Shown here piece by piece: positions 38,024-47,042 of a stretch of DNA of 55,170 nt. Source of the DNA: Crocinitomicaceae bacterium (GTDB lineage Bacteria > Bacteroidota > Bacteroidia > Flavobacteriales_D > Parvicellaceae); NCBI GenBank assembly GCA_002691605.1, contig NZID01000045.1, forward strand, positions 2,567 through 57,736. The letters are read 5' to 3'. The notes under the pieces are model-generated. The model was given only the letters and a program-made list of their open reading frames with translations, ran no database searches and was not told where the DNA came from. Within the stretch, counting starts at the first letter, position 1; every line of letters starts with the position of its first letter. The position numbers and the translations under genes were made by a program.

Positions 38024-38791
38024 ATGTTTATTGACACCCACACTCATATTTATCTAGAAGATTTTAAAGAAGACAGAAATAAAATTATTTCAGAATGTAT
38101 CGAAAATTATGTAAATAAATTATTGCTTCCGAATATTGATTCTACTACCATTAACGATGTTATTAAATTATCGTTAGACAATAAAAACATTTGTTATCCT
38201 ATGGTGGGACTTCACCCTTGCTCGGTAAAAAATAATTTTGAAAAAGAACTCGCCATTTTGAAACCTTATGTTAAAAATTATAGCCCTGTAGCAATTGGCG
38301 AAACGGGTATTGATTTGTTCTGGGATAAGACTACGCTTGAAATTCAACAAAAAGCATTTAAAGAGCAAATTTGTTGGGCTAAAGAATTTAATTTACCTAT
38401 TGTAATTCATGCTAGGAACTCCTATAAAGAGATTTTTAAAATTTTAGATGAAGAAAATTCTTCTTCACTAAGTGGTGTCTTTCATTGTTTTTCAAGTACA
38501 TTAAAAGATGCACAGCACATATTAGAGTATGGAAATTTCAAATTTGGAATTGGAGGTGTTGTAACATTTAAAAATAGTGGTTTAGATAAAATAGTTAAAG
38601 AAATTGATATAGAAAATATTTTATTAGAAACAGATGCTCCATATTTAACACCAGTGCCATTTAGGGGGAAGAGAAATAAAAGTAGCTACGTCACTCTAAT
38701 TGCTAATAAACTTTCAGATATTTACCAAATAAGTATTGAAGAAATTGGGAAAATCACTACAAAAAATGCTGAAAATATTTTCAACTTATAA
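38024..38791 (+). CDS. tatD: TatD-family metal-dependent hydrolase (DNase)
   Basis: A 255-residue TIM-barrel hydrolase. Metal ligands are seen in DTHTHIY, GETGIDLFWD, IHAR, HCFSS and LLETDAPYLTPVPFRGKRN, the full TatD set. Family enzymes act as 3'-5' exonucleases or D-amino-acyl-tRNA editors; which applies is not visible. The next gene probably starts 26 bases before this stop. Confidence 0.92.
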   Translation: MFIDTHTHIYLEDFKEDRNKIISECIENYVNKLLLPNIDSTTINDVIKLSLDNKNICYPMVGLHPCSVKNNFEKELAILKPYVKNYSPVAIGETGIDLFWDKTTLEIQQKAFKEQICWAKEFNLPIVIHARNSYKEIFKILDEENSSSLSGVFHCFSSTLKDAQHILEYGNFKFGIGGVVTFKNSGLDKIVKEIDIENILLETDAPYLTPVPFRGKRNKSSYVTLIANKLSDIYQISIEEIGKITTKNAENIFNL

Positions 38792-39980
38792 ATTGCTAAT
38801 TCTTTTATTAATTCTTCCTTTTACAATAATTGGTAAAAATATTGATCTTTCCAAAAATGCAAATAAAACTCAAATTAGTATACTTACTTGTGATCCTGGC
38901 AATGAAATTTACTCACTTTTTGGACATAGTGCTCTAAGGATTTTAAATACAGAAGATCAAATAGACTTAGTAGTTAACTGGGGATTATTTCAGTTTTCAG
39001 AAAATCAATTTGACTTTGGTTATGACTTTGCAAAAGGTAGACTCAACTATTACATGGGTATTCAACCAATGTCTAACTTCATTTCCGAGTATTCTAGAAA
39101 AAAAAGAGGAGTTAGAGAACAGGTCCTAAATTTAAATAAAGAAGAAAAATTAAAACTATTAACTTTGGTTATTGAAAATTATCAACCCGAAAATAGAAAT
39201 TACCAATATGAGTTTTTTTATGATAATTGTTCTTCAAGAATAAGAGATTTATTAGTCAACGTTTACGGAAAAAATTTACTATTTGACCATTCTGAATTAG
39301 CTAATAAATATACATTCAGAGAAATCATTCATACTTATTTGAAATATACCCCTTGGTTAGAATTAGGAATAGATCTCGTATTAGGAAAAAAAATTGATGT
39401 TCTAGTAAGCAATAATAATCTCATGTTTTTACCCGACAAAGTGGAATCCATATTAGCTAAAAGTTTGGTGCAATCTGGATCAGAGAAAAAAAATATTGTT
39501 CTTTCCAAATCAATCGTTATTGAGTCTAATATTTTGAAAAAAGATGAAGAAAATATAGTTTTATATAGCTGGGCAGTGTTTTTTGTTACCTTAGTTTTAC
39601 TCTATATTAAAGATGAAAAATTAATTTTCACTTGGTCTATAATCAATCTGACATTATTAGTTCTTCTAGCAATAATATTGATTTTCATGTGGGTAGGAAC
39701 TGATCACCAAGCTACTAAACTCAATTTTAATTTATTGTGGAGTAGTCCACTTCATTTTATTTTAATCTACAGTATTTTGAAGAAGAGGTGGAATAAGTTC
39801 ACTTATTGGTTTTTGATATTTTCTCTTTTCATGATTTTTACAACTATCTTATTTTGGTTTGCACTTATTCAAGAATTTAATCCATTTGTTAAGCCTATTA
39901 TTCTTCAATTAGCACTTATTTATTACTATTATTTTAAAAAGTGTAAAAATCATATGAATCTTAATAAAACACATGGTTGA
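38766..39980 (+). CDS. DUF4105 (Lnb-type) lipoprotein N-acyltransferase candidate
   Basis: A 404-residue membrane protein. After a signal or anchor helix (~8-23) comes a periplasmic DUF4105 domain with TCDPGNEIYSLFGHSALRI (His54) and FFYDNCSSRIRDLL (Cys155), then about five helices at ~265-395. The DUF4105 domain corresponds to the N-terminal periplasmic domain of Lnb, reported as the enzyme that N-acylates lipoproteins in Bacteroides; the His/Cys pair would be the likely catalytic residues, which is my inference. The ATG at 38766 gives a normal signal; an in-frame ATG at 38736 would prepend ten residues. It overlaps tatD by 26 bases. Confidence 0.78.
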   Translation: MLKIFSTYKLLILLLILPFTIIGKNIDLSKNANKTQISILTCDPGNEIYSLFGHSALRILNTEDQIDLVVNWGLFQFSENQFDFGYDFAKGRLNYYMGIQPMSNFISEYSRKKRGVREQVLNLNKEEKLKLLTLVIENYQPENRNYQYEFFYDNCSSRIRDLLVNVYGKNLLFDHSELANKYTFREIIHTYLKYTPWLELGIDLVLGKKIDVLVSNNNLMFLPDKVESILAKSLVQSGSEKKNIVLSKSIVIESNILKKDEENIVLYSWAVFFVTLVLLYIKDEKLIFTWSIINLTLLVLLAIILIFMWVGTDHQATKLNFNLLWSSPLHFILIYSILKKRWNKFTYWFLIFSLFMIFTTILFWFALIQEFNPFVKPIILQLALIYYYYFKKCKNHMNLNKTHG

Positions 39981-40019
39981 TTCAATCCATAATGTTTAAA
40001 TTAGTCTTTTAAAATTTTA

Positions 40020-41420
40020 ATGATGGAAAAATTCGATGTTATTGTTATTGGTTCAGGACCTGGTGGTTATGTAGCTGCTATAAGATGTGCACAGTTAGGC
40101 TTATCTACTGCAATAGTTGAAAAATATAATACCCTTGGTGGAACTTGTTTAAATGTAGGATGTATACCGTCAAAAGCATTGTTAGACTCAAGTGAACATT
40201 TCAAAACAGCTTTACATGACTTTGACAAACATGGAATAGATATAAATACCCCTAAAGTAAATCTTCCTAAGATGATGGCTAGGAAACAAGAAGTTATTAG
40301 TCAAACTTGTGATGGTGTTCAATATTTAATGGATAAAAATAAAATAAAAGTATTTCATGGAATGGGATCATTTAAAGATAAAAACATTGTTAATATAGAT
40401 GGTGAAAAGAAAGAGAGCATCTATGGAGAAAAAATAATTATAGCAACTGGGTCTAAACCCAATTTTTTTCCAGGAATGGTGCCAGATAAAAATAGAATCA
40501 TCACCTCTACTGAAGCCCTATCTTTAAAAGAAGTTCCTAAACATTTAATTATTATAGGAGGAGGAGTGATTGGCTTAGAGTTAGGATCGGTATATGGAAG
40601 ACTGGGGTCTGAAGTAACAGTTGTTGAATTTCAAGATGGTCTTCTTCCTACAATGGATAAAACTCTTGGTAAAGAATTAATGAAGATTTTAAAAAAAGAA
40701 GGATTTAAATTTTTATTCAATCATGCTGTTCAAAAAGTAAACGCGGTTGAGGGAGGTGTTCAATTAGATGTCAAAAATAAAAAAGAGGAGATAATTTCAA
40801 TAGAAGGTGATTATTGCTTAGTTGCAGTTGGAAGAAAAGCTTATACTGATCAACTAGGATTGGAAAACATAGGTATTGAAACCGATAAAGCAGGAAGAAT
40901 TGTAACCGATAATAATTTAATGACATCTGAAAATAATGTTTATGCGATTGGAGATGTTGTTAAAGGAGCAATGTTAGCTCATAAAGCAGAAGAAGAAGGT
41001 GTTTTTGTTGCAGAACATATAGCTAACCAAAAACCCCATATTGATTATAATTTAGTACCAGGAGTTGTTTATACCTGGCCGGAAGTAGCATCAGTTGGAA
41101 AAACTGAACAAGAACTATTAGAGTCTAATGTAGATTTTAAAATTGGTCAATTTCCAATTAGAGCATTAGGAAGAGCAAGAGCATCTATGGATATTCAGGG
41201 ATTAATAAAAATCATTTCTGACTCAAATAATGATGAAGTTTTAGGGGTTCATATGATTGCTCCTAGAGCAGCTGATCTTATAATGGAGGCTGTTGTAGCA
41301 ATGGAGTATAGAGCTAGTGCAGAAGATATTGCAAGAATTTGTCATCCACACCCAACATATAGTGAAGCTGTAAAAGAAGCTGCACTATCTGCAACTGAAA
41401 ATAGACCTTTACATATTTAA
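40020..41420 (+). CDS. lpdA: Dihydrolipoyl dehydrogenase
   Basis: FAD-dependent E3 enzyme that reoxidises dihydrolipoamide for pyruvate/2-oxoglutarate dehydrogenase and the glycine cleavage system (the same system as gcvP at the window start). FAD motif GSGPGGYVAAIRCAQLG, redox-active Cys43/Cys48 in GGTCLNVGCIPSK, NAD motif IIGGGVIGLELGSVYGRLGSEVTVVE, and the C-terminal HPHPTYSEAVKEAAL with the catalytic His-Glu pair are complete. 466 residues is normal. Two adjacent ATGs (40020, 40023). Confidence 0.97.
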   Translation: MMEKFDVIVIGSGPGGYVAAIRCAQLGLSTAIVEKYNTLGGTCLNVGCIPSKALLDSSEHFKTALHDFDKHGIDINTPKVNLPKMMARKQEVISQTCDGVQYLMDKNKIKVFHGMGSFKDKNIVNIDGEKKESIYGEKIIIATGSKPNFFPGMVPDKNRIITSTEALSLKEVPKHLIIIGGGVIGLELGSVYGRLGSEVTVVEFQDGLLPTMDKTLGKELMKILKKEGFKFLFNHAVQKVNAVEGGVQLDVKNKKEEIISIEGDYCLVAVGRKAYTDQLGLENIGIETDKAGRIVTDNNLMTSENNVYAIGDVVKGAMLAHKAEEEGVFVAEHIANQKPHIDYNLVPGVVYTWPEVASVGKTEQELLESNVDFKIGQFPIRALGRARASMDIQGLIKIISDSNNDEVLGVHMIAPRAADLIMEAVVAMEYRASAEDIARICHPHPTYSEAVKEAALSATENRPLHI

Positions 41421-41422
41421 GG

Positions 41423-42451
41423 ATGAGTAGTAAAAAAACTGGAGTACTTTTAATTAATCTTGGGACTCCCGATAGTCCAAAAGTAAGAGATGTTAGAAAA
41501 TATCTAAGAGAATTTTTGAATGACCCAAGAGTGATTGATGTCAATCCTATTCTAAGAATGATCTTGGTAAATGGGATAATCGTCCCAACAAGAGGGCCAA
41601 AATCTGCTAAAGAATATAAAAAATTATTTAAAATCGGTAACGGAGCTTCTCCTCTTTTAACATACGGTTTGAATCTTACTGAAAAAGTAAGAAAAATATC
41701 ACACAACCAGTTTGAAACTCATCTCGCTATGCGATATGGTAACCCTAGTATGGATAAAGTTCTTGCTGAAATGCGACTAAAAAACTATGATCAAATCATT
41801 ATTTTTCCTCTATATCCTCAATATGCATCTGCAACCACAGGATCTATTACAGAAAAAGCTTTCAAAATTATAAGTAAATGGTGGGCCATACCAGAAATTA
41901 AAATCATAGGACAATTTTACGATGATTATCGATATTTAGAGTGTGTTAAAAATAGAACGGAGGAGTTTGATTTGAGCAGTTATGATCATATTCTTTTTTC
42001 TTATCATGGTATTCCAGAAAGGCATGTAGATAAAATTTATTTAGATGGTAAGCCTTGCAAAGATCACAATTGTGAAAAAGAAGTCAATCATACCAACAAG
42101 TTATGTTATAAAGCTACTTGTTTTGGAACTTCAAGACATTTAGCAAAAATACTTCAACTAAAAGAGAATCAATATAGCACTACTTTCCAATCGAGACTGG
42201 GAAGAAATCCATGGTTACAACCATACACTGACCAAACAGTAGAAAAACTTGGGAAAAAAGGAATGAAAAAAGTCTTGGTATTTTCTCCTGCCTTTGTTGC
42301 TGACTGTTTGGAAACCATTTTAGAAATTAGTGAGGAAAATCAAGAAATTTTTGAGGAAAACGGGGGAGAGAAGTTAGATTTAGTCCCCTCACTTAATGAT
42401 GGTGAAGACTGGGCAAAATGTGTCTATAAAATAATTCAAGATTATATTTAA
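41423..42451 (+). CDS. hemH: Ferrochelatase
   Basis: A 342-residue enzyme inserting Fe2+ into protoporphyrin IX. LINLGTPDSPKVRDVRKYLREFLNDPRVID at the N terminus, the active-site His195 in FSYHGIPERH, and later FQSRLGRNPWLQPYTD and SPAFVADCLETILEI are diagnostic. Three bases separate it from lpdA, so they are probably co-transcribed. It completes heme after HemJ and would supply the cytochrome oxidase genes at the right end. Confidence 0.96.
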   Translation: MSSKKTGVLLINLGTPDSPKVRDVRKYLREFLNDPRVIDVNPILRMILVNGIIVPTRGPKSAKEYKKLFKIGNGASPLLTYGLNLTEKVRKISHNQFETHLAMRYGNPSMDKVLAEMRLKNYDQIIIFPLYPQYASATTGSITEKAFKIISKWWAIPEIKIIGQFYDDYRYLECVKNRTEEFDLSSYDHILFSYHGIPERHVDKIYLDGKPCKDHNCEKEVNHTNKLCYKATCFGTSRHLAKILQLKENQYSTTFQSRLGRNPWLQPYTDQTVEKLGKKGMKKVLVFSPAFVADCLETILEISEENQEIFEENGGEKLDLVPSLNDGEDWAKCVYKIIQDYI

Positions 42452-42459
42452 ATATTGAT

Positions 42460-43566
42460 TTGGAAGTCTTTTTTAAAGATCAATTATATACGGGAAGTAA
42501 ATCTACTTGGTATTCTAAAGAAAACAATGAAAATTTACTTTCTGATTTTCAAAAATTTTTAGATGCAAATCATGGAGAACATATTTTATGTTTTTTTTCT
42601 TATGATTTAAAAAATAATATTGAAAAATTAAAATCATCTAATTTAAATGATATCCAATTCCCACAACTATTTTGCTTTACACCAGAAAAAATTAAAAAAA
42701 CCAGCTCTATAAAGAGTGAGATAACAGCCTCCAAAGCAATAGATTTTAAAGCAGAAATCAGTAAAAAAAATTATCTGGAAAATGTTGAAAAAATTAAAAA
42801 TCATATTCAAAAAGGCGACTTTTATGAAGCCAATTATTGCTATCAATGGAAAGCCAAAAGTAAACTTCTCCAACCCAAAGCTATTTTTAATAAATTGAAA
42901 CAATTAACTCAGGCCCCATATGGGTTTTATGCTGATCTAGAAAATCATTACGTAATTTCTGCAAGTCCAGAATTATATATTAAAAAAAGAAATAATAAAA
43001 TCTATTCTAGTCCCATAAAGGGAACACAAAGAAAAGACAAGGATCCTAAGAAAGATAGATTATTAAAAAAACAGCTAGAAAATAGCTTAAAAGATCAAGC
43101 TGAAAATAATATGATTGTTGACTTGGTAAGAAATGACCTAAGTAGAATAGCAAAAAAATGTTCGGTCAAGGTAGAGGAGCTAAGAAAAGTATATTCATTT
43201 AGAAATATCCATCAAATGATTTCTACCATTTCATGTGAAATTTCAGAAAATATTAAAGTTTCAGATATTTTAAAAGCTACATTTCCAATGGGTTCTATGA
43301 CAGGAGCTCCAAAAATTAAGGTTATGGAAATTATGGAAAAATATGAGAAGTCCAAAAGAGGTTTATATTCTGGATCTTTTGGAATAATATATCCTAATGG
43401 TGATTTTGATTTTAATGTAATAATTAGAACATTAATTTATAATAAAGCAAATCATTTATTATCTTTTCATGTAGGTGGAGCTATAACAATAAATAGTTCT
43501 CCAGAATTAGAATATGAAGAAACATTAATTAAAGCAGATGCACTATTTAAGGCATGTCAAACCTAG
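42460..43566 (+). CDS. pabB: Aminodeoxychorismate synthase component I (chorismate-binding)
   Basis: A 368-residue chorismate-utilising enzyme for the folate precursor 4-amino-4-deoxychorismate. The conserved C-terminal core is present: IQKGDFYEANYCYQW, SASPELY, SSPIKGTQRKDKDPKKD, MIVDLVRNDLSR, FPMGSMTGAPKIKVMEIMEKYE and GLYSGSFG. Being shorter than TrpE and having PIKGTQ, which in PabB carries the catalytic Lys, favours PabB over TrpE or MenF. The start is TTG at 42460. It overlaps tilS by 13 bases. Confidence 0.88.
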   Translation: MEVFFKDQLYTGSKSTWYSKENNENLLSDFQKFLDANHGEHILCFFSYDLKNNIEKLKSSNLNDIQFPQLFCFTPEKIKKTSSIKSEITASKAIDFKAEISKKNYLENVEKIKNHIQKGDFYEANYCYQWKAKSKLLQPKAIFNKLKQLTQAPYGFYADLENHYVISASPELYIKKRNNKIYSSPIKGTQRKDKDPKKDRLLKKQLENSLKDQAENNMIVDLVRNDLSRIAKKCSVKVEELRKVYSFRNIHQMISTISCEISENIKVSDILKATFPMGSMTGAPKIKVMEIMEKYEKSKRGLYSGSFGIIYPNGDFDFNVIIRTLIYNKANHLLSFHVGGAITINSSPELEYEETLIKADALFKACQT

Positions 43567-44768
43567 ATTATTACATAAATAAGTATTTAAACTTCTTTAA
43601 CCATCATAAGATAAATTTAAAAAGTAATTTTTTAATTGGTGTCTCTGGCGGATTAGATTCTATGGCACTGTTGGATTTAAGTTTTAAAACTGGTTTGAAA
43701 ATTTCTGTAGCTCATGTTAATTATCAACTTCGTGGTTCAGAAAACAACCGAGAAATAAAAATAATTGAAGAGTATTGCCAAGAAAGAAAAATTAATTTTT
43801 TTATTAAAACCACAGAAATAAATAAAAATAAAAATCTCCAAAATGAAGCAAGAATTGTTAGATATCAATTTTTTAATGAGCTAATTAATCAAGAGGAATT
43901 AGACTATATTATTACTGCTCATCACCAAAATGATAATCATGAAACGTTTTTATTTAATGCATTTAGAGGCAATGGAATTAATAGTTTAAAAGGAATTCAA
44001 AAAATTAATACTATTATTTTAAGACCTGGGCTTGAATTTTCAAAAAAGGAATTGGAAGAGTATGCGCAATTAAATACTATTAATTTTAACATTGATAGCA
44101 GTAATCTAACTTCAAAATATGATAGAAACTTTATAAGAAATAAACTTTTAAAATTAGTAAGCACCCAATTTCCAAATTACGAAAAGGCTCTTTCCAATAC
44201 TATAAAATACTTAAATGAAGATTATTTACTTTTAAACTATTTGGTTAAAGAAAAACTAGAAAAGTATATTTCTGAAGAAAAAAATTACGTAAAAATTCAA
44301 TATGACTACACTATTCCATCTTATTTTTGGACTCATTATTTAAGGAGATATGGGTTTAAAAATCATCAGATCTCAAAATGGATAGAAGCCCCTTCTCAGC
44401 CTGGAAAATATATTGAAAGTGCAAATTTTCAACTTTTAAATGATAGAAATTATTGGCTTTTAAGACCCAAAAAAATGGAAAAAAATGACTTAAAAGAATA
44501 TTATCTAAATGAAAATCAAGCCATAGACTATCCTATATTTTTGTCTGGAAAGATTTCAAAAACAAGAAATATTAAAACTAGAAGTCTAAATTTTGAAAAT
44601 GTAGATTATTCTAAACTTAAATTTCCTCTGTTAATAAGAAAATGGAGAAAAGGAGATAAAATTCAACCTCTTGGAATGAAAGGATCTAAAAAAATAAGTG
44701 ATTATTTGACTGAAAGAAAAGTTCCTCTTTTTGAAAAAAAAAAATATTTATGTTCTTATTTCAAATGA
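43554..44768 (+). CDS. tilS: tRNA(Ile)-lysidine synthase, C terminus frameshifted at an A11 tract
   Basis: TilS modifies the CAU anticodon of tRNA-Ile2 with lysine, an essential step for reading AUA. The N-type ATP-pyrophosphatase motif SGGLDS is at 31-36, with AHVNYQLRG and NDNHETFLFNAFRGNG after it. The C-terminal domain (RKWRKGDKIQPLGMKGSKKISDYL) runs into GAAAAAAAAAAA (11 A, 44734-44744), after which the frame reads KYLCSYFK and stops. One A fewer gives KNIYVLISNEDIIWVIGYVISE and a stop at 44862, the expected TilS end and a total of 435 residues. So either the tract has one A too many (assembly error or slippage variant) or polymerase/ribosome slippage makes the full protein. Confidence 0.9.
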   Translation: MSNLDYYINKYLNFFNHHKINLKSNFLIGVSGGLDSMALLDLSFKTGLKISVAHVNYQLRGSENNREIKIIEEYCQERKINFFIKTTEINKNKNLQNEARIVRYQFFNELINQEELDYIITAHHQNDNHETFLFNAFRGNGINSLKGIQKINTIILRPGLEFSKKELEEYAQLNTINFNIDSSNLTSKYDRNFIRNKLLKLVSTQFPNYEKALSNTIKYLNEDYLLLNYLVKEKLEKYISEEKNYVKIQYDYTIPSYFWTHYLRRYGFKNHQISKWIEAPSQPGKYIESANFQLLNDRNYWLLRPKKMEKNDLKEYYLNENQAIDYPIFLSGKISKTRNIKTRSLNFENVDYSKLKFPLLIRKWRKGDKIQPLGMKGSKKISDYLTERKVPLFEKKKYLCSYFK

Positions 44769-44894
44769 AGATATTATTTGGGTAATTGGATATGTGATCA
44801 GCGAAAAAGTCAAAATTCGTGAAAAATCAAAAATCTATTATCACTTATTATATCAAGAATAGTTCTTTTTTATTGTTTTTTAATAACTTTTTTC

Positions 44895-44917
44895 GTTATT
44901 GAGCGTTAAGCAATAAC
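44895..44917. repeat. Inverted repeat between tilS and dsbD
   Basis: GTTATTG (44895-44901) and CAATAAC (44911-44917) are perfect inverted arms around nine bases. A further AATAAC at 44882-44887 can pair with the GTTATT arm instead, so two exclusive hairpins or an operator-like dyad are possible. No T run follows, which argues against a simple terminator. It lies 21 bases upstream of the predicted -33 box of dsbD. Confidence 0.5.
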
Positions 44918-44937
44918 ACACATTATCCAATTATTTG

Positions 44938-44967
44938 TTGATTGGTTGGAATAACATTGTAAATTTG
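44938..44967 (+). promoter_or_regulatory. Bacteroidota-type promoter for dsbD
   Basis: TTG at 44938-44940 and an exact TAnnTTTG element, TAAATTTG, at 44960-44967 are separated by 19 bases, the usual spacing. The dsbD ATG is at 44982, which would give a very short leader. This is one of the two clearest promoter matches in the window. Confidence 0.6.
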
Positions 44968-44981
44968 ATCAAATTTTTTAG

Positions 44982-47039
44982 ATGTACTTAAAAAAATTAC
45001 TTGTATTTTTTATTGGATTACTCTTTCTTTTCTCCGGTAAGAACATTGTTTCCCAAGAGATGGAGTTTCCGGAAGATAAAGTACACTATATTATATCAGC
45101 CGAACAAAATGGCTGTGAAGTAACGATAAAAGCCTCCATAGAAATTGATGACGACTGGCACATAAATGCAGCTAATTTACCCCCTGAAAGTTTTTCAATT
45201 CCTACTGATTTATATATTGACACTTCTTCCAACTATATTTTAGATGATAAAATAAGTGAACCAGAATTTCATCATGTTTATGATGAAATTGCCAAAGAAG
45301 ATCTGTATTTACACAGCGGGCAACTTACTATTTCAAGAAAATTATATGTAAATACACAAGGTGATTTTACCGTTAAAGGGTTTTTTACTTTCCAGACTTG
45401 TGATGACAATCATTGTCTTCCTCCCTACGACGGCCCTTTTGAATTAGCTGTTAAAGGATGTAATTTTGAAGAATTTGAAATTCCAGAAATCTCAAAAGAA
45501 AATGATATTGTTATCGTAGAGGAGAGTCCAGAGTTAACTAAATCTGAAGAAGTAGATGGATTTGAAAACGAAATTTTAGATAATTCCAATGAAGAAAAAT
45601 CCGAAAAAAAATCTTTATTAGTTATTTTCTTTCTATCATTTTTAAGTGGATTTGCTGCTCTTTTAACTCCATGCGTTTTTCCAATGATACCAATGACTGT
45701 AAGTTTTTTCACCAAACAATCTCAAAATAAAACAGCTGGTATTAGAAATGCTATTTTATATGGTATAAGTATAATTATTATCTATGTTCTTTTGGGGACT
45801 ATAATTACAGCCATTTTTGGTGCTAGCTTTTTAAATTCACTTTCTACCAATGTCTATTTTAATTTATTTTTCTTTCTTCTCCTTGTAGTATTTGCTATTT
45901 CATTTCTAGGGGCATTTGATATCAATCTTCCAAATACGTGGGTTACCAAGGCTGATTCAGCCTCTAATAAAGGAGGATTTTTAGGTATCTTTTTTATGGC
46001 TTTTACTCTTGCTTTAGTTTCTTTTTCCTGTACTGGCCCCATAGTTGGAACATTATTAGTCGAATCTGCTACAATTGGTGGTATTGGACCCTTTATAGGT
46101 ATGTTTGGTTTTTCACTAGCGTTAGCACTTCCATTTGCATTATTTGCAGCTTTTCCGGGATGGTTAAATTCATTGCCAAAATCAGGTGGGTGGTTGAATA
46201 CAGTGAAAGTATTTTTAGGTTTTTTAGAACTGGCCTTAGCTTTTAAATTTCTTTCCAATGCTGATTTAGTAGTCCAAGGACACTTTCTTGAAAGAGAACT
46301 ATTTATAGCTATATGGGTAGGTATATTCTTTATTTTAGCATTATATTTATTTGGTTTTATAAGATTGCCCAATGATAGCCCTATTGAATCACTTTCTGTT
46401 GGTAGAACTATTTTAGCTACTTCCGTATTAATTTTTGTTTTTTATATTTTTCCTGGATTGTGGGGAGCCCCTTTAAATTTAATTAGCGGATTTCCACCTC
46501 CAATGAATTACAGTGAATCGCCCAATGGTTTAGGTTTAGCAAAAACGGGTACGGGATCTCATTCTACTGAGAATACACACAATGGACCCCAAGGACTTCC
46601 TGTATTTCATGATCTTAATGAAGGATTGGCTTATGCTCAAAAAAACAATAAACCCACTTTCTTAGATTTTACAGGACATGCATGTGTAAATTGCAGAAAA
46701 ATGGAAGAAAAAGTTTGGGGAGAAAAAGGGGTTTTAAATATTTTAAGAGATAGTGTTGTTATTGTTTCTTTATATGTAGATGATAAAAGACCTTTACCTG
46801 AAAATGAGCATGCTGAGGTTGAAATTGCTCCTGGAAAAATAATTAATGTAACCACTATTGGGGATAAATGGAGTGCCTATCAAGCCAAAAAATACAAGGC
46901 ATTATCTCAACCATACTATAGAATGTTAGATAAGAATGGAAAAGATTTATCTAATGGATCCGCTGATTATATTAATCATGGTAATAAAGAAGATTTTATT
47001 TCTTGGCTTAGAGAGGGGTTAAAGGAGTTCAAAACCTAA
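44982..47039 (+). CDS. dsbD: Thiol:disulfide interchange protein DsbD
   Basis: A 685-residue inner-membrane protein passing electrons from cytoplasmic thioredoxin to periplasmic partners. Residues 1-~25 are a signal peptide; ~30-165 form the DsbD-alpha domain with the Cys pair TCDDNHC; ~205-500 are eight helices of the CcdA-like core with TPCVFPMIPMTVSFF and the second membrane Cys in VSFSCTGPIVG; ~530-685 form a thioredoxin-like gamma domain with HACVNCRKM. All three redox Cys pairs are therefore present. It is followed after 3 bases by a stand-alone alpha-like domain gene. Confidence 0.93.
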   Translation: MYLKKLLVFFIGLLFLFSGKNIVSQEMEFPEDKVHYIISAEQNGCEVTIKASIEIDDDWHINAANLPPESFSIPTDLYIDTSSNYILDDKISEPEFHHVYDEIAKEDLYLHSGQLTISRKLYVNTQGDFTVKGFFTFQTCDDNHCLPPYDGPFELAVKGCNFEEFEIPEISKENDIVIVEESPELTKSEEVDGFENEILDNSNEEKSEKKSLLVIFFLSFLSGFAALLTPCVFPMIPMTVSFFTKQSQNKTAGIRNAILYGISIIIIYVLLGTIITAIFGASFLNSLSTNVYFNLFFFLLLVVFAISFLGAFDINLPNTWVTKADSASNKGGFLGIFFMAFTLALVSFSCTGPIVGTLLVESATIGGIGPFIGMFGFSLALALPFALFAAFPGWLNSLPKSGGWLNTVKVFLGFLELALAFKFLSNADLVVQGHFLERELFIAIWVGIFFILALYLFGFIRLPNDSPIESLSVGRTILATSVLIFVFYIFPGLWGAPLNLISGFPPPMNYSESPNGLGLAKTGTGSHSTENTHNGPQGLPVFHDLNEGLAYAQKNNKPTFLDFTGHACVNCRKMEEKVWGEKGVLNILRDSVVIVSLYVDDKRPLPENEHAEVEIAPGKIINVTTIGDKWSAYQAKKYKALSQPYYRMLDKNGKDLSNGSADYINHGNKEDFISWLREGLKEFKT

Positions 47040-47042
47040 TAA

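Noticed and set aside
38736-38765. Earlier start for the DUF4105 protein at ATG 38736
   Set aside because: It adds ten charged residues (KKLGKSLQK) in front of a normal signal sequence and lies deep inside tatD; ATG 38766 is preferred, though the earlier one cannot be excluded.
41314-41706. 130-codon open frame on the minus strand across the lpdA-hemH junction
   Set aside because: It is antisense to two well-supported enzymes with complete catalytic motifs and has no recognisable domain.
45854-46372. 172-codon open frame on the minus strand inside dsbD
   Set aside because: It is entirely antisense to the membrane core of dsbD, has a Lys/Pro/Asn-rich low-complexity translation and no plausible family; a shadow of the codon pattern.
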